Below are positions 7,083 through 16,310 of a DNA stretch of 64,000 nt, one piece after another. The position numbers and the translations under genes were made by a program. The notes below the pieces were generated by a model that saw only the letters and a list, made by a program, of their open reading frames with translations, was not told the DNA's origin and ran no database searches. The stretch spans positions 186,001-250,000 of the forward strand of contig NZ_JAMZDE010000006.1 in the NCBI RefSeq assembly GCF_024159085.1, read 5' to 3'. Each line of letters starts with the position of its first letter. Position 1 is the stretch's first letter. This DNA is from Idiomarina rhizosphaerae. GTDB taxonomy: Bacteria > Pseudomonadota > Gammaproteobacteria > Enterobacterales > Alteromonadaceae.

Positions 7083-7640
7083 TTACTTACTACGATTTCC
7101 GTAAGCTGCAAATAGTATAAATAATATAAGATTAAAACCTACTGGGTATAATCCAAACAGAATCCAATCACTCCAGTTTGTTGGTAAAAAATAGCCAACG
7201 GTACCAGTAAAGACCCCTATAATTAGGCAACCAACTATACCAAATATGTCGTTATTTTTATTTTCTCGAAATGCCCTAGGAATAAGAAAAAGTGCAAACA
7301 AGATCCAAATAATTGAACCTGCGATAGCCTGCTTAACCTCTTGTTGGATTTCAATATCTAAGCTTGTGTCGATATTTTTCTTAGAAGTGATCTCAACCAA
7401 GCCTCTATGCACATTTTCTACAGCTTGATTTGCTAATTTATCTTTATGATCAAACTTATCTGTTTTTTCTAATAGCGCTATAGTACGTTCGTATGCAGTC
7501 AACTCGTTGTTAAAGGTTTGTGATTCATAAAAAAAGAATGCAAAGCCAATAATAACTATCAAAGTAAAAAATATAATCAATCTCCGCCATGAAAAGTCGG
7601 TAGCGAATTTTTCTATAAAATCAAAGAAAGGTTGAATCAT
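7083..7640 (-). CDS. Small membrane protein, unknown function
   Basis: This 185-residue protein has one membrane helix near residues 21-40 (LIIFFTLIVIIGFAFFFY). A helical, probably extracytoplasmic stretch of about 65 residues follows, then three more helices (IAGSIIWILFALFLI, IFGIVGCLIIGVFTGTVGYF and a last one near 160-180). I recognise no family. It belongs to the run of small minus-strand membrane genes in the cassette-like region, and the repeat copy A lies just upstream. Confidence 0.6.
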   Translation of the reverse strand: MIQPFFDFIEKFATDFSWRRLIIFFTLIVIIGFAFFFYESQTFNNELTAYERTIALLEKTDKFDHKDKLANQAVENVHRGLVEITSKKNIDTSLDIEIQQEVKQAIAGSIIWILFALFLIPRAFRENKNNDIFGIVGCLIIGVFTGTVGYFLPTNWSDWILFGLYPVGFNLILFILFAAYGNRSK

Positions 7641-7684
7641 AACGACTTAAATCCTGTAATACATAACATCTATGGACGCTCCCA

Positions 7685-7880
7685 ATTGTGCGTGCACACT
7701 TTATAACTCGTTCAATTTATAGGTGCTGAGTCTTAAGTTACTGAAATAGTGAAGGTTCCGACCTTGAAATTCTCTGAATAAGCGAAAGCAATCTGAGCAT
7801 GCACTCGACCAGCGCATAATACTCAATTTTAATTTTTTTATATAATTGACAGTAAACGACTTAAATACACAACACAATAA
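7685..7880. repeat. Noncoding repeat, copy A
   Basis: This aligns over its length with copy B (17718-17895). Shared blocks include TAACTCGTTCAATT, TCTTAAGTTACTGA, AAGCGAAAGCAAT, GAGCATGC, TAATTGACA, TAAACGACTTAAAT and CACAACACAATAA. The first part is bounded by ATTGTGCG at 7685 and CGCATAAT ending 7820, near-inverted ends. Downstream 7910-7965 contains GTCCGCTCTT and a matching AAGAGCAGAC. No gene is conserved in both copies. Confidence 0.7.
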
Positions 7881-8046
7881 CAAGACGGTGAGTCAACAGT
7901 TGAAATCCGAAAGTCCGCTCTTCGCACTTTACAGACCGTCGGCAAAGTGCCAAGAGCAGACACTCAGATACAGCTTCAGGGTATATAAAAGTTTCCATAA
8001 ACTTTAAGCTATCAAACCGAGTGTCTCATGCTGTCTATTAACTATC

Positions 8047-11000
8047 TTAGGTATTATCTTCTAACTGCCTCAGCCACTGATTAAATTTAGAGACGGTTGT
8101 TTCGTGCCGCCTTTTCAGTTTCAGTTCCTCACACATTACTTCCACAGGTGAATTAGGATCTTTGCTTCGAGCAAACTTTGCTAAACCGAGAGCTTCTTCA
8201 TAAGCTAACTCACTCCACTTCCTGTCGTAACCGAATGCTTCCACACCACGCCATTCAATCAGATTAACTATTTTTTCTGGGGCGCTCCAAAGAGTTGGGG
8301 AGTAATCTTCGTTCTCTTTAATTCCAGCGAACTGTTCCACAATTGTCCGAAGGTAGTCGACTTGCTTTTTACTTGTTTTCGCTAGACCATGCAAATCTGC
8401 CAATTCTAGAGCTAATGAATGTAGGGTAATACCCGGACGTTCAGTCAGAACTTCTTTTGCAAGTTGAGCCAATTTCTCAGCATACTCCGGCTTAAAGTAA
8501 TCTGCCGAATTTAGCGTTTGTTCATGTAAAACTTTGTTACCGTCAGAGTCTTGTGGTATTACATTGTCAGTAGGTGCACTTTCAGATTTAGAGCTAATGG
8601 AAACACTCTTGGATAAGATGGCTGCCTCTGCTTCCGCCTCTTCAAGAGTATCTTTTTCCATCTCGGCCTCAAGTATTTCTCTTAGCTTTAAATCAATCTT
8701 TTCTATAGCAGACTTCGAGTCTACGAAGTAGTCGGTTGACCATAATCGAACTATATTCCAACCAAGGCTTTCGAGAATTATTTGTCTTACTCTATCCCTG
8801 TCCCTGGCAGCTGGAGATCCGTGATATGTAGCTCCATCGCATTCAATTCCAGCTATATATTTTCCAGGCCTATCTGGATGCAAAACCCCCAAATCGACTC
8901 TGAATTTACTCACGCCAACTTGAGTTTGAATCTTCCATCCTTTAACTCGAAGTTCCTGCGCTACGGCTTCTTCAAAATCACTGTCAAACTGATCGACACC
9001 ATGATCAGCCGATGCTATTTCAGCCAGAGCAATGGGTCCTTTTTCAGCGAATTCTAAGAAGTGTTTTAGGTGTTCAACCGCTATCGAATTGGTTCGGCTC
9101 AAGTCAATCATCGAGGCGTCAAAGCTACTGAAAACAACAATTTCAGTTGTAGCGCGAGTTATAGCAACATTTAGACGCCTTTCTCCTCCGCTTTTATTGA
9201 GAGGACCAAAGTTCATACTCATTGTCTTAGCACCAGGCTCCGTTGGGCCATAAGCTAAACTAAGCATAATGATGTCTCTCTCATCTCCTTGTACCGATTC
9301 TAAATTTTTGACAAATACAGGCTCTTTATCCGTACCATCTTGAAAATACTCTTCGATAGCGGAGTGTTGCCTTCTCGCATCATCTAAGAGATCTTCAATA
9401 GTCCGTTGTTGATCAGTATTGAGTGTTACAACACCGATAGATTTTTTACACTCATTTTTATCAAGCAGCCTTCTAACAATTTCATCCACGATTGCTTTCG
9501 CCTCAATAGGATTGTTTCTTCCTGTTCCTTTCGCGTAAATTCCGTCTACACGATGCAGCGATACAGCAGATTCTTTTGTTTCTGAAGAGGGGTAAGTAAC
9601 AAGCGAGTTCTCATAATACTTACTGTTTGAGAACGCAATAAGCGTTTCATGCTTGCTCCGATAGTGTCCCATAAGACGCTTAAGTGGAAGTCTGGCAGCT
9701 AATGCCTGATCTAAGATTGACTCCAGATCTTCTTCATCGGGATCATCTGAACTGCCACCAGCAGAAAAGAAGTTAGTTGGTGGCATTTGCTTTGGATCAC
9801 CAACAATTATCACATTTTTTCCTCTCGCTATCGCCCCTACAGAGTCCCACGTTGTCATTTGTGAAGCCTCATCAAAGACAACCAAGTCGAAGCCTTTAAA
9901 GTCGGACGGTAAAAACTGTGCGACTGACAAAGGTGACATCATTAGGCAAGGAGAAAGATCTAATAGGGAGTTCCCCAATTGATTAATTAAAGCGCGGATT
10001 GGAATATGTCTTGTCTTCTTCTGTAGCTCTTTTGCAAGCACCCCAAACTGTCTGGGATTATCCTTAGCGCCCTGAACAGGTTTTGTCTCTGATACTAGAG
10101 CAACAATGTATTCGCTCGTAATTTTCGCAACTCTCTCATCAAGTTTTTTGAAAGTTTCAATTGTCTGTTCATGCGTTGATGCCTTGAATTGGCGAAGTTC
10201 ATCTTTTGCATCAATAAGTAGCGGAGCAAGCCACTGGCAGAAAGCAACTCTAAATTGCTCACTTAGCTCCTCCGGGCTCACTACACCAGATTCCAACCCT
10301 TGACTAAAAGATTGGAGGTCAAGTGCAGTCACCTTTTGCTTTGCCGACTGCCATTCACACCAGCTTTTCAGTTTTGGCGAGTGTGAGCTTATTTCACTGA
10401 GATTATTGATTAAACCTGATAGCTCAGCATCAGAGGGGACTTTTAATCCCACTTTATTCAGTTCGGATTTAGAGTCCTGAAGTTTTTCTAGCACCTTGTT
10501 GTAAATCGTTAACGCGGAATAGACCTTTGAGTCCTCTAAAAACTCTCTGCCGTCAATAAACCACTTTTTAACAGGAATCAGTATTTCAGTTGGGTCCTCA
10601 GTAAGGTTGACTAGCTTTGAGACACAGTCCCTCACTTCATCACCTATATCAGCCATTTCCTCTAAGCTTTCAGGGCGTGTCTTCCAGCCCGACCAAATCG
10701 AGTACTTCTCAAATATTTTTAGCCTATCTTCGATGTTTAACTTTAACTCCTGACAATTGGCAATCTGTTCAATAATTGACAAATCATCTATTTTTGATAA
10801 GCCAAGAGCTACCGCTTCACTATTAATTTTTCTTCTTCTGAAAAATGACTTAAGCCACCCATTTTTGGCTTCTTCAGCAAGTTTATGCCAATGTTCAACT
10901 GGCACTTTAGAAACGTTTTCACTTGTTACACCATGTGATATCTCTTCTAGAGCTGCATCAAATTCCATTTTAAGATTTGCGATTTCTCGAAGAGCAGCGA

Positions 11001-13875
11001 TACGTTCTTTTGCCCCATTATCGATAGCAAAAGCAATATCGTGTTTACAGGCAAAGTCAGCAAGATGATTTAATCTTCCAATTGATTCAAGATTATCTAC
11101 GGTTTTTAAAGTTGCCTCTAAAGAAAAATATGGAAGCAGTACAGATAAGGCCTCTTCCACAGCTTTTTGATTTTCCTTCCAACTATCAATTGCGGATAGG
11201 AGCCGGGACTGCCAGACATTAGACCACTCAACTGCTGTAACGAGCACAAATGCCTCTATATTCAGTGTTCTTACGTCGGAAAACGCTAGAGCTAGCTGAC
11301 CAATTAATTCCTTAGTTTTGTTTAAATCTTCTTCAGACGAGATTGGAGCGGCTTCAATATCCGGCTGCCAATTAACCTTTACCTTCAATGATTCGCTATT
11401 TATAGCTAATGCTGAAATAGTATCTCGCGCAGTAAGACCAAAAATGGACTTAGCATGCAGGGCTCGCACGTAGTTATTTAGCAGCTCTTTCTTTTTCTTC
11501 AATTCTGCAACATTCGTTTCCCACGTTCTGGGATTCAGACCCTCACGCTTTTGCCATGCTTTGTTTAGTTGATCTAACACGGCCCGCTTATTTGCTTTAT
11601 TACTGTGAAGTTCCAAACATAAATGGTCTAAACCAGCTTTTTCCAGTCTCCGGTAAACCACATTTAACGCAGCCATTTTCTCGGCAACGAACAGAACCTT
11701 TCTACCAAGACCAATGTTGTGGGCTATGATATTCGCTATTGTTTCAGATTTTCCTGTACCTGGAGGTCCTTCTAAAACAAAGTCTTGAGCACGGGCAGAT
11801 GCATCGACTGCCACCAGCTGCGAGCTATCGCAATTCAGTGGTGTATAAATAGAGGCTGGATCAAGCTTTTTGTCGATCTCATCCCGTTCAATAAATGTAC
11901 TTTCTTGCGGATACGGATCTCGCGGGTTATCAACTAAGTGCTTCACGAACGGATTTTGCTTCAAATCGTCCAATCGGTCTCTAAGATCTTTCCACATCAG
12001 ATATTTTGCAAATGAAAACGACCCAAGCACCAACTCTTCGACTAACTCAAAACCCGCCTGTTCTTTAACTGCATCTCTCACCCGCTGCCATACATACAAA
12101 ACATCTACGCCACTGTCATCTTCAGGTAGCTCCTCCTTAAATTCACTCAGATTGATATCATGCTCTGATTGCAAAAACTCAATGAGAGTGAGATTGAAGA
12201 TAGGATCTTCCTCTTGCAATTGCTCTACGTAAACCGGCGCCCGTGCACTACGTCTCGTTAATTTAACGGGCACCAACAGTAAGGGAGCTTTATAACTTCG
12301 AGAGTCCTCAGGATTTTCTTTCCACTTTAGAAAACCTAGCGCGAGAAATAGAGTATTGGAGCCGCCCTCTTCAAGATCGTTTTTTGCCTTCCGGAAAAGT
12401 TCAACGGAGTTTTTATCCAGCTTTTTAGTTGGTTGATTAGCAATAAGTACTTTATTTCTAATTTGGTTTAGAGCGTACTCCCGGTGAACATCAGATCCTG
12501 TTTGCAGCCTGAACATTTCACTGTCACGGCTAGCGTCGAAATAGGGGCTTTCCTGTGCAGATTGAAATTTAAACTTCGTGCCATCCGCCAGCATATCTTC
12601 CATTGCGGCGATATCTGGACAATAGAGCTTGATGGCAATAGCCCTATCATTGAAATTAAGTAGACGATTTTTTTTGGTAAGGTCAAGCAGCTTCCGCGAC
12701 CACGTATCTATTCGAGTTTCCGGCGTATCATCTACTACCTGCTCGTCTTTTCTTACTGGGGGTAACGGAGGAATAACGGGCAACTCAAGGTCAGCAAAGT
12801 CTTCTTCCGATGTTTTTTCTTCTTTCTTTTCTTCTACCGTCGAAAGTGGCTTTATTGACTGTGTTCTTGCTTGGGCAACATCAATAACCATAACAAACTG
12901 AGATTCTAACTCTTCAGCCAACAAGCCTCTTGCATGGTCTCTAGCTTGTTCAAAGGTTACAGAAGAATCATTCGTCACCAATGTAGTTTCAAATAAGACT
13001 AAATCTCTGTTATCTACGCGCTTACGAACATCCTGAGGGTCATCGTTAGTTAAAATAGGCAATTTCTCATCTATAAGCCATGCGCCTGCGAAAGCGTGCT
13101 CTTGAGTCACAGCTATTACAGGGTTTAAACCCATTGCCTCAATGCAGCTCGCGAATAACAACGATGAATCCAGACATGCTGCCATCCTGGAGTGACTTAT
13201 ATCAGCCGCCAGTCTTACCCGTTGCCCACGTTTTGCAAAGCCTTTAGGAGGGCTTACGTACGCGAGCTTTACTTGAAAAATAACATTCCAAAGCGCCGCC
13301 AGCATTAAATAGGGTTTGTCTCGAGTATTAGATTGATACCCGTCCACTGAGCGCCCATAACCGGCTTGCTCAAGTGTAAGAGCCACTTTTCTGACTAGAG
13401 ACTCTACGTACACACCGTTAGGCTTTACAAAAGCAGCAAGTAGAGCAGGTTGTCTCTCTTCCCCTCCCCAATAGTTGGCAGGTAACACATTTAGCTTTGT
13501 CTTATACTCTGCGACTGCTTCTCCATCTTCGCTGAGAAGCTTAAACGATAATTCTTGACTGATTTCCTCGGTAATACCGTAAAGTTTTTCGAAAGGAAAA
13601 CGGAGTTCTTTTATTTTTAGATTAACCGATTGACCAGGCTCCAGCCTGTCTATGTGCCAACTTTCCTCTTCTAGCCAATCATTTATGCCAGACAAGTTGA
13701 GTTTCAATGAATTCAACGGCTGGAGTTCTTGTTCATCACTTTTTGGATAACTTATGCGAATCGATTTTAATATAGGATAGGAGTTTTGCTGAGCTGCAAG
13801 TGAAAAAGTAGGCGTAACATCAATTGCTAGTTCGATATTTTTGATAGTTGTATTTTTTATATTTTTGTCTTCCAT
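8047..13875 (-). CDS. hhe: Hhe-type DUF4011-helicase-Vsr anti-phage protein
   Basis: This single 1,942-residue polypeptide starts with a region holding a Cys-containing segment (AACLDSSLLFASCIEAMG, about 235). DUF4011 opens near residue 388 (TWSRKLLDLTKKNRLLNF). An SF1 helicase follows: Walker A GPPGTGKSETIAN about 703, Walker B VVFDEASQM about 1336, GDPKQMPP about 1358, SVQGDERDII about 1528 and NVAITRATT about 1570. A Vsr/DUF559-type nuclease (GIECDGATYHGSPAARDRDR, then LGWNIVRLWSTDYF) lies at about 1675-1715. A helical tail closes the protein. This domain order matches the Hhe defence protein described from E. coli screens. All catalytic motifs look intact. It is over 5.8 kb, unusual beside attC-like sites. 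Confidence 0.85.
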   Translation of the reverse strand: MEDKNIKNTTIKNIELAIDVTPTFSLAAQQNSYPILKSIRISYPKSDEQELQPLNSLKLNLSGINDWLEEESWHIDRLEPGQSVNLKIKELRFPFEKLYGITEEISQELSFKLLSEDGEAVAEYKTKLNVLPANYWGGEERQPALLAAFVKPNGVYVESLVRKVALTLEQAGYGRSVDGYQSNTRDKPYLMLAALWNVIFQVKLAYVSPPKGFAKRGQRVRLAADISHSRMAACLDSSLLFASCIEAMGLNPVIAVTQEHAFAGAWLIDEKLPILTNDDPQDVRKRVDNRDLVLFETTLVTNDSSVTFEQARDHARGLLAEELESQFVMVIDVAQARTQSIKPLSTVEEKKEEKTSEEDFADLELPVIPPLPPVRKDEQVVDDTPETRIDTWSRKLLDLTKKNRLLNFNDRAIAIKLYCPDIAAMEDMLADGTKFKFQSAQESPYFDASRDSEMFRLQTGSDVHREYALNQIRNKVLIANQPTKKLDKNSVELFRKAKNDLEEGGSNTLFLALGFLKWKENPEDSRSYKAPLLLVPVKLTRRSARAPVYVEQLQEEDPIFNLTLIEFLQSEHDINLSEFKEELPEDDSGVDVLYVWQRVRDAVKEQAGFELVEELVLGSFSFAKYLMWKDLRDRLDDLKQNPFVKHLVDNPRDPYPQESTFIERDEIDKKLDPASIYTPLNCDSSQLVAVDASARAQDFVLEGPPGTGKSETIANIIAHNIGLGRKVLFVAEKMAALNVVYRRLEKAGLDHLCLELHSNKANKRAVLDQLNKAWQKREGLNPRTWETNVAELKKKKELLNNYVRALHAKSIFGLTARDTISALAINSESLKVKVNWQPDIEAAPISSEEDLNKTKELIGQLALAFSDVRTLNIEAFVLVTAVEWSNVWQSRLLSAIDSWKENQKAVEEALSVLLPYFSLEATLKTVDNLESIGRLNHLADFACKHDIAFAIDNGAKERIAALREIANLKMEFDAALEEISHGVTSENVSKVPVEHWHKLAEEAKNGWLKSFFRRRKINSEAVALGLSKIDDLSIIEQIANCQELKLNIEDRLKIFEKYSIWSGWKTRPESLEEMADIGDEVRDCVSKLVNLTEDPTEILIPVKKWFIDGREFLEDSKVYSALTIYNKVLEKLQDSKSELNKVGLKVPSDAELSGLINNLSEISSHSPKLKSWCEWQSAKQKVTALDLQSFSQGLESGVVSPEELSEQFRVAFCQWLAPLLIDAKDELRQFKASTHEQTIETFKKLDERVAKITSEYIVALVSETKPVQGAKDNPRQFGVLAKELQKKTRHIPIRALINQLGNSLLDLSPCLMMSPLSVAQFLPSDFKGFDLVVFDEASQMTTWDSVGAIARGKNVIIVGDPKQMPPTNFFSAGGSSDDPDEEDLESILDQALAARLPLKRLMGHYRSKHETLIAFSNSKYYENSLVTYPSSETKESAVSLHRVDGIYAKGTGRNNPIEAKAIVDEIVRRLLDKNECKKSIGVVTLNTDQQRTIEDLLDDARRQHSAIEEYFQDGTDKEPVFVKNLESVQGDERDIIMLSLAYGPTEPGAKTMSMNFGPLNKSGGERRLNVAITRATTEIVVFSSFDASMIDLSRTNSIAVEHLKHFLEFAEKGPIALAEIASADHGVDQFDSDFEEAVAQELRVKGWKIQTQVGVSKFRVDLGVLHPDRPGKYIAGIECDGATYHGSPAARDRDRVRQIILESLGWNIVRLWSTDYFVDSKSAIEKIDLKLREILEAEMEKDTLEEAEAEAAILSKSVSISSKSESAPTDNVIPQDSDGNKVLHEQTLNSADYFKPEYAEKLAQLAKEVLTERPGITLHSLALELADLHGLAKTSKKQVDYLRTIVEQFAGIKENEDYSPTLWSAPEKIVNLIEWRGVEAFGYDRKWSELAYEEALGLAKFARSKDPNSPVEVMCEELKLKRRHETTVSKFNQWLRQLEDNT

Positions 13876-14036
13876 TTTCGATCCCTTTCGAACAAGGTTC
13901 CTAACGGCAATTCAAGCTGATTCTCCCTTTTTACTCTTTCATTCAAATTAAGTCCAATTTTGAACCTCCGTAGCCATACATTATGAGCAAAAACCTGCCA
14001 TCAGTTTTGACAGGCTGGTAATTGCCAGGAGCAGAC

Positions 14037-14144
14037 GTTAACGCAGAGTGCAGCGGCAGTTCGTGGAGTGATATTTGTGCTAGCTTAGCGACCAACACGA
14101 AAAAGCCACGGAACAAACTGTCCGACTGGCACGTATTGTTATGC
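14037..14144 (-). repeat. attC-like recombination site
   Basis: On the minus strand GCATAACAA opens and CGTTAACG closes the site. Arms GTGCCAGTCGGACAGTTTG and the complement of GTGCAGCGGCAGTTCG pair with a few unpaired bases on one side only, the strand-specific pattern of attC. The TAA stop of the downstream membrane gene (14139-14141) lies inside the left box. Length is 108 bp. Confidence 0.7.
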
Positions 14145-14696
14145 CTTTAACCATTGCCACGTAATTCCGCCGACGATCACCATAGCCACGAGCGCAAAGA
14201 ACCCAGCAACCACCTTACTTCCGAAAGAATTCCATTCCGTTCCAAATCTTTCATCCAGAAGAAGAACCAGTTTGTATGTGCCAATTTCGGTTTTATTGAA
14301 GGTGATGAGAAAAATGTGATTTGCACAGACGGCCAAAACCACTGAAGAAATCATCAGCACAACGGGAAGCCAAAACACTGAAGATAATAGAAAGTATGCT
14401 GCGGAGAAACCGGCGACCCCCATCGCTAACTCCATAAACTGTCTTGAACTGTTGTATAGAAATTTTAGAAATTTACTTTCGCTAGGCTTGTCTTCCCATA
14501 GAAAAGAAAGCCATAAGGCAGCCATTGAGAGCACAAATGCCAAAACCAGCCCAAACTGAAGGGTTGTAATCGAGACATTGTCGCTATTTAAAAGCGTCGA
14601 AGGATGAATCCACTGAGCAATCAAACCTATAGAAAGCCACCACAACATAGGTAGTGGGCTTATCATTTCAAAATTGTTAAAAATCGCTTTTACCAT
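14139..14696 (-). CDS. Multi-helix membrane protein, unknown function
   Basis: This 185-residue protein is mostly hydrophobic, with about five predicted membrane helices. Examples are LWWLSIGLIAQWI, FGLVLAFVLSMAALWLSFLW, VAGFSAAYFLLSSVFW, VVLMISSVVLAVCANHIFLI and a C-terminal VVAGFFALVAMVIVGGITW. Charged loops include KTEIGTYKLVLLLDERFG. No family recognised. It is bounded on both sides by attC-like sites (14037-14144 and 14730-14788), so it is a clean single-gene cassette. Confidence 0.6.
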   Translation of the reverse strand: MVKAIFNNFEMISPLPMLWWLSIGLIAQWIHPSTLLNSDNVSITTLQFGLVLAFVLSMAALWLSFLWEDKPSESKFLKFLYNSSRQFMELAMGVAGFSAAYFLLSSVFWLPVVLMISSVVLAVCANHIFLITFNKTEIGTYKLVLLLDERFGTEWNSFGSKVVAGFFALVAMVIVGGITWQWLKA

Positions 14697-14729
14697 TTAA
14701 CTGAAAATTTCCCCTAGTGAAACATTGAG

Positions 14730-14788
14730 CCATAACGCTCCGCTAATGTGCGCCGCTTGCGGCGTAACCATTGAGCGGCTTGTTAGAC
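14730..14788 (-). repeat. attC-like recombination site
   Basis: This is the most canonical site in the window. On the minus strand the left box is GTCTAAC and is followed by AAGCCGCTCAATGG. A perfect CGCCGC/GCGGCG inner stem with a three-base apex follows, then CATT and AGCGGAGCGTTATGG. The arms pair with single unpaired bases. It closely resembles the 60-bp attC of the aadA cassette. Length is 59 bp. Confidence 0.8.
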
Positions 14789-15017
14789 GAAATCTTTGGA
14801 ACACCTCCCAATGGGGTAAAATCAAACCCATTTTCTCCCTTGCTTGCAATTATTATTTCTTCATTATTGATATGGATGACCCTGTCCCCTGCAGGGACAT
14901 TTTGGCACCTAGAGAATCTGGGTCTTTTCGAACCAGTTCCTCAAGTTAACTACTATGGACAAGTTCGGTACTCCTCCCTAATGGCAGTCTTCGTATAACG
15001 CCTTGCTAAGCGGCTAC
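14789..15017. other. Apparently gene-less cassette-like segment
   Basis: This stretch of about 230 bp lies between the attC at 14730-14788 and a weak attC-like end near 14994-15025 (minus strand GCCGCTTAGCAAGGC then GTTATAC). Minus-strand frames read like protein in two registers (one ending SSISIMKK, another containing GENGFDFTPLGGVPKISSNK), but each lacks a start or is interrupted. It may be a decayed gene or a noncoding cassette. Confidence 0.35.
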
Positions 15018-16202
15018 TTATTCCCCACTTTCCCTTGCTTTCATAAGGTAGTGAGCCATACTATCTGCGGGGTTTATTCCACCATCATACTCTGCTCCTA
15101 AACTTTTCGGTGTTACATCGAGAGTTGGCCAAATTTTATTTCTCGTAGTTAATTTATCCAAACCAAGCTTATTCAATTCTAAAAAGAAATAATCGTCTTC
15201 TTCGCCTTTACTTACCCCATTTGCCCAATAAGCAAGCGAGCTGGCAATAATATCCGCAACTTGAAGTTGAGCGTATTCTTCAGAGCTTGAGAATTTCAAG
15301 CTTTTCCCTTTAAGAGGTAAGTTGAATTTCCTACGGTCATACCCTAATTCAATGGTGTCTTGAGTCCAGTCCATGAACTGCGCGAATAGAGCCTTCTGTT
15401 TCTCTAATGTTTGTGAATCGTCATGAATAATATGAAAACCTTTAGGATGTACATCCCCCCAGTTTAAACACTGGGAAAAGAGTGCAGGAATTGAAGGATC
15501 AAGAGCCTCTTTTTCTATTCCGCCAAGAGCACCCTGAATAATAGATCTCGTACTCAAAATCATATCGATATCACTTTTAAAGCTGTCGTTTGAACAAGTA
15601 TCGTTCAAGGCTTCAACATCAAAGTAGAACTGTTCAATAAACTCATCAGTTTGAAATTTAATCATTTTAACAAATGACTTATACATTTTCAGAACTGGTT
15701 CTTCACCGCAAAAAGTTGGCAAGCAATAAAACCACATATTTGACAGAGCAATATTGGCTCCATTTAGATATAAGTCTTTCCCCTTCAAGTGCATCATATG
15801 CTCAATTAAGAGGTCTACAATTTTTGTCGTAACCATAAATTTTTTATGGAACAACTCAACCCTAACTCTATTTTTGTTGATTAATGAGTGTTTCATTAAT
15901 CTAACCATGCCATCCTGACCTGACTTTTTTCTCTTTAGCTGTTTAAAGTGTGCTTCTTTAGGCGAGCGAGAACCAGTTAACTCTATAAGTCGAAGGGCTT
16001 CTTGTTCAGTAAACTTACAGCCTGAAAGTGTAAATATGGGTTGGTTTTCATCAATGATATTAGAACCTGTATTTCCAGATTCATCTAAAAATATAGTTGC
16101 TATTTTTAAGCTTTCTGATGCTTTGATTGCCAGCTCTGCTGACCGTTTTTTCTTTTTATCAGCAATCTTCTTTTTTCTTTTAGCTTGACTATTTCGACTC
16201 AT
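15018..16202 (-). CDS. DUF3800-family protein
   Basis: From the ATG at 16202 this is a 394-residue protein. I chose this start because GGAG lies seven bases before it, and an alternative at 16244 would lie in the attC-like site. A lysine-rich N-terminus leads to IATIFLDESGNTGSN, the conserved first strand of DUF3800 with its acidic pair (about 35-48). Near the C-terminus EEYAQLQVADIIASSLAYW is the second family motif (QxxD). DUF3800 is thought to have an RNase H-like fold with acidic active-site residues. It recurs near mobile elements and defence genes, but no activity is established. Confidence 0.8.
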   Translation of the reverse strand: MSRNSQAKRKKKIADKKKKRSAELAIKASESLKIATIFLDESGNTGSNIIDENQPIFTLSGCKFTEQEALRLIELTGSRSPKEAHFKQLKRKKSGQDGMVRLMKHSLINKNRVRVELFHKKFMVTTKIVDLLIEHMMHLKGKDLYLNGANIALSNMWFYCLPTFCGEEPVLKMYKSFVKMIKFQTDEFIEQFYFDVEALNDTCSNDSFKSDIDMILSTRSIIQGALGGIEKEALDPSIPALFSQCLNWGDVHPKGFHIIHDDSQTLEKQKALFAQFMDWTQDTIELGYDRRKFNLPLKGKSLKFSSSEEYAQLQVADIIASSLAYWANGVSKGEEDDYFFLELNKLGLDKLTTRNKIWPTLDVTPKSLGAEYDGGINPADSMAHYLMKARESGE

Positions 16203-16216
16203 GCCGACTCCTTGGC

Positions 16217-16308
16217 CTTTTAACGCCCTAATTTGGTGGCGCAAACGCGTAGGTTATACTGCAAAGCAGAGCCCACGTGTTCGTGTCCCCAACATTTGAT
16301 TGTTATGT
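16217..16308 (-). repeat. attC-like recombination site
   Basis: On the minus strand it opens ACATAACAA and closes GGGCGTTAAAA. The inner arms CACGAACACGTGGG and CCTACGCGTTTGCG pair imperfectly, with a second stem around CTCTGCTTTGCAG at the apex. The 92-bp length resembles the longer, Vibrio-type sites. The DUF3800 gene begins 15 bp downstream of it. Confidence 0.6.
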
Positions 16309-16310
16309 GC

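Noticed and set aside
7701-7883. Minus-strand 60-residue frame inside repeat copy A
   Set aside because: The frame is not kept in copy B, has no clear ribosome site and resembles no protein; the repeat is better read as noncoding.
14725-14998. Plus-strand frames across the attC at 14730-14788
   Set aside because: They begin within the attC palindrome, run against the direction of every cassette gene and have no recognisable content.
14860-15010. DUF433-like antitoxin reading of the frame with KDPDSLGAK
   Set aside because: Only a few residues resemble the family, the frame lacks a start and breaks after SSISIMKK, so I do not call it.
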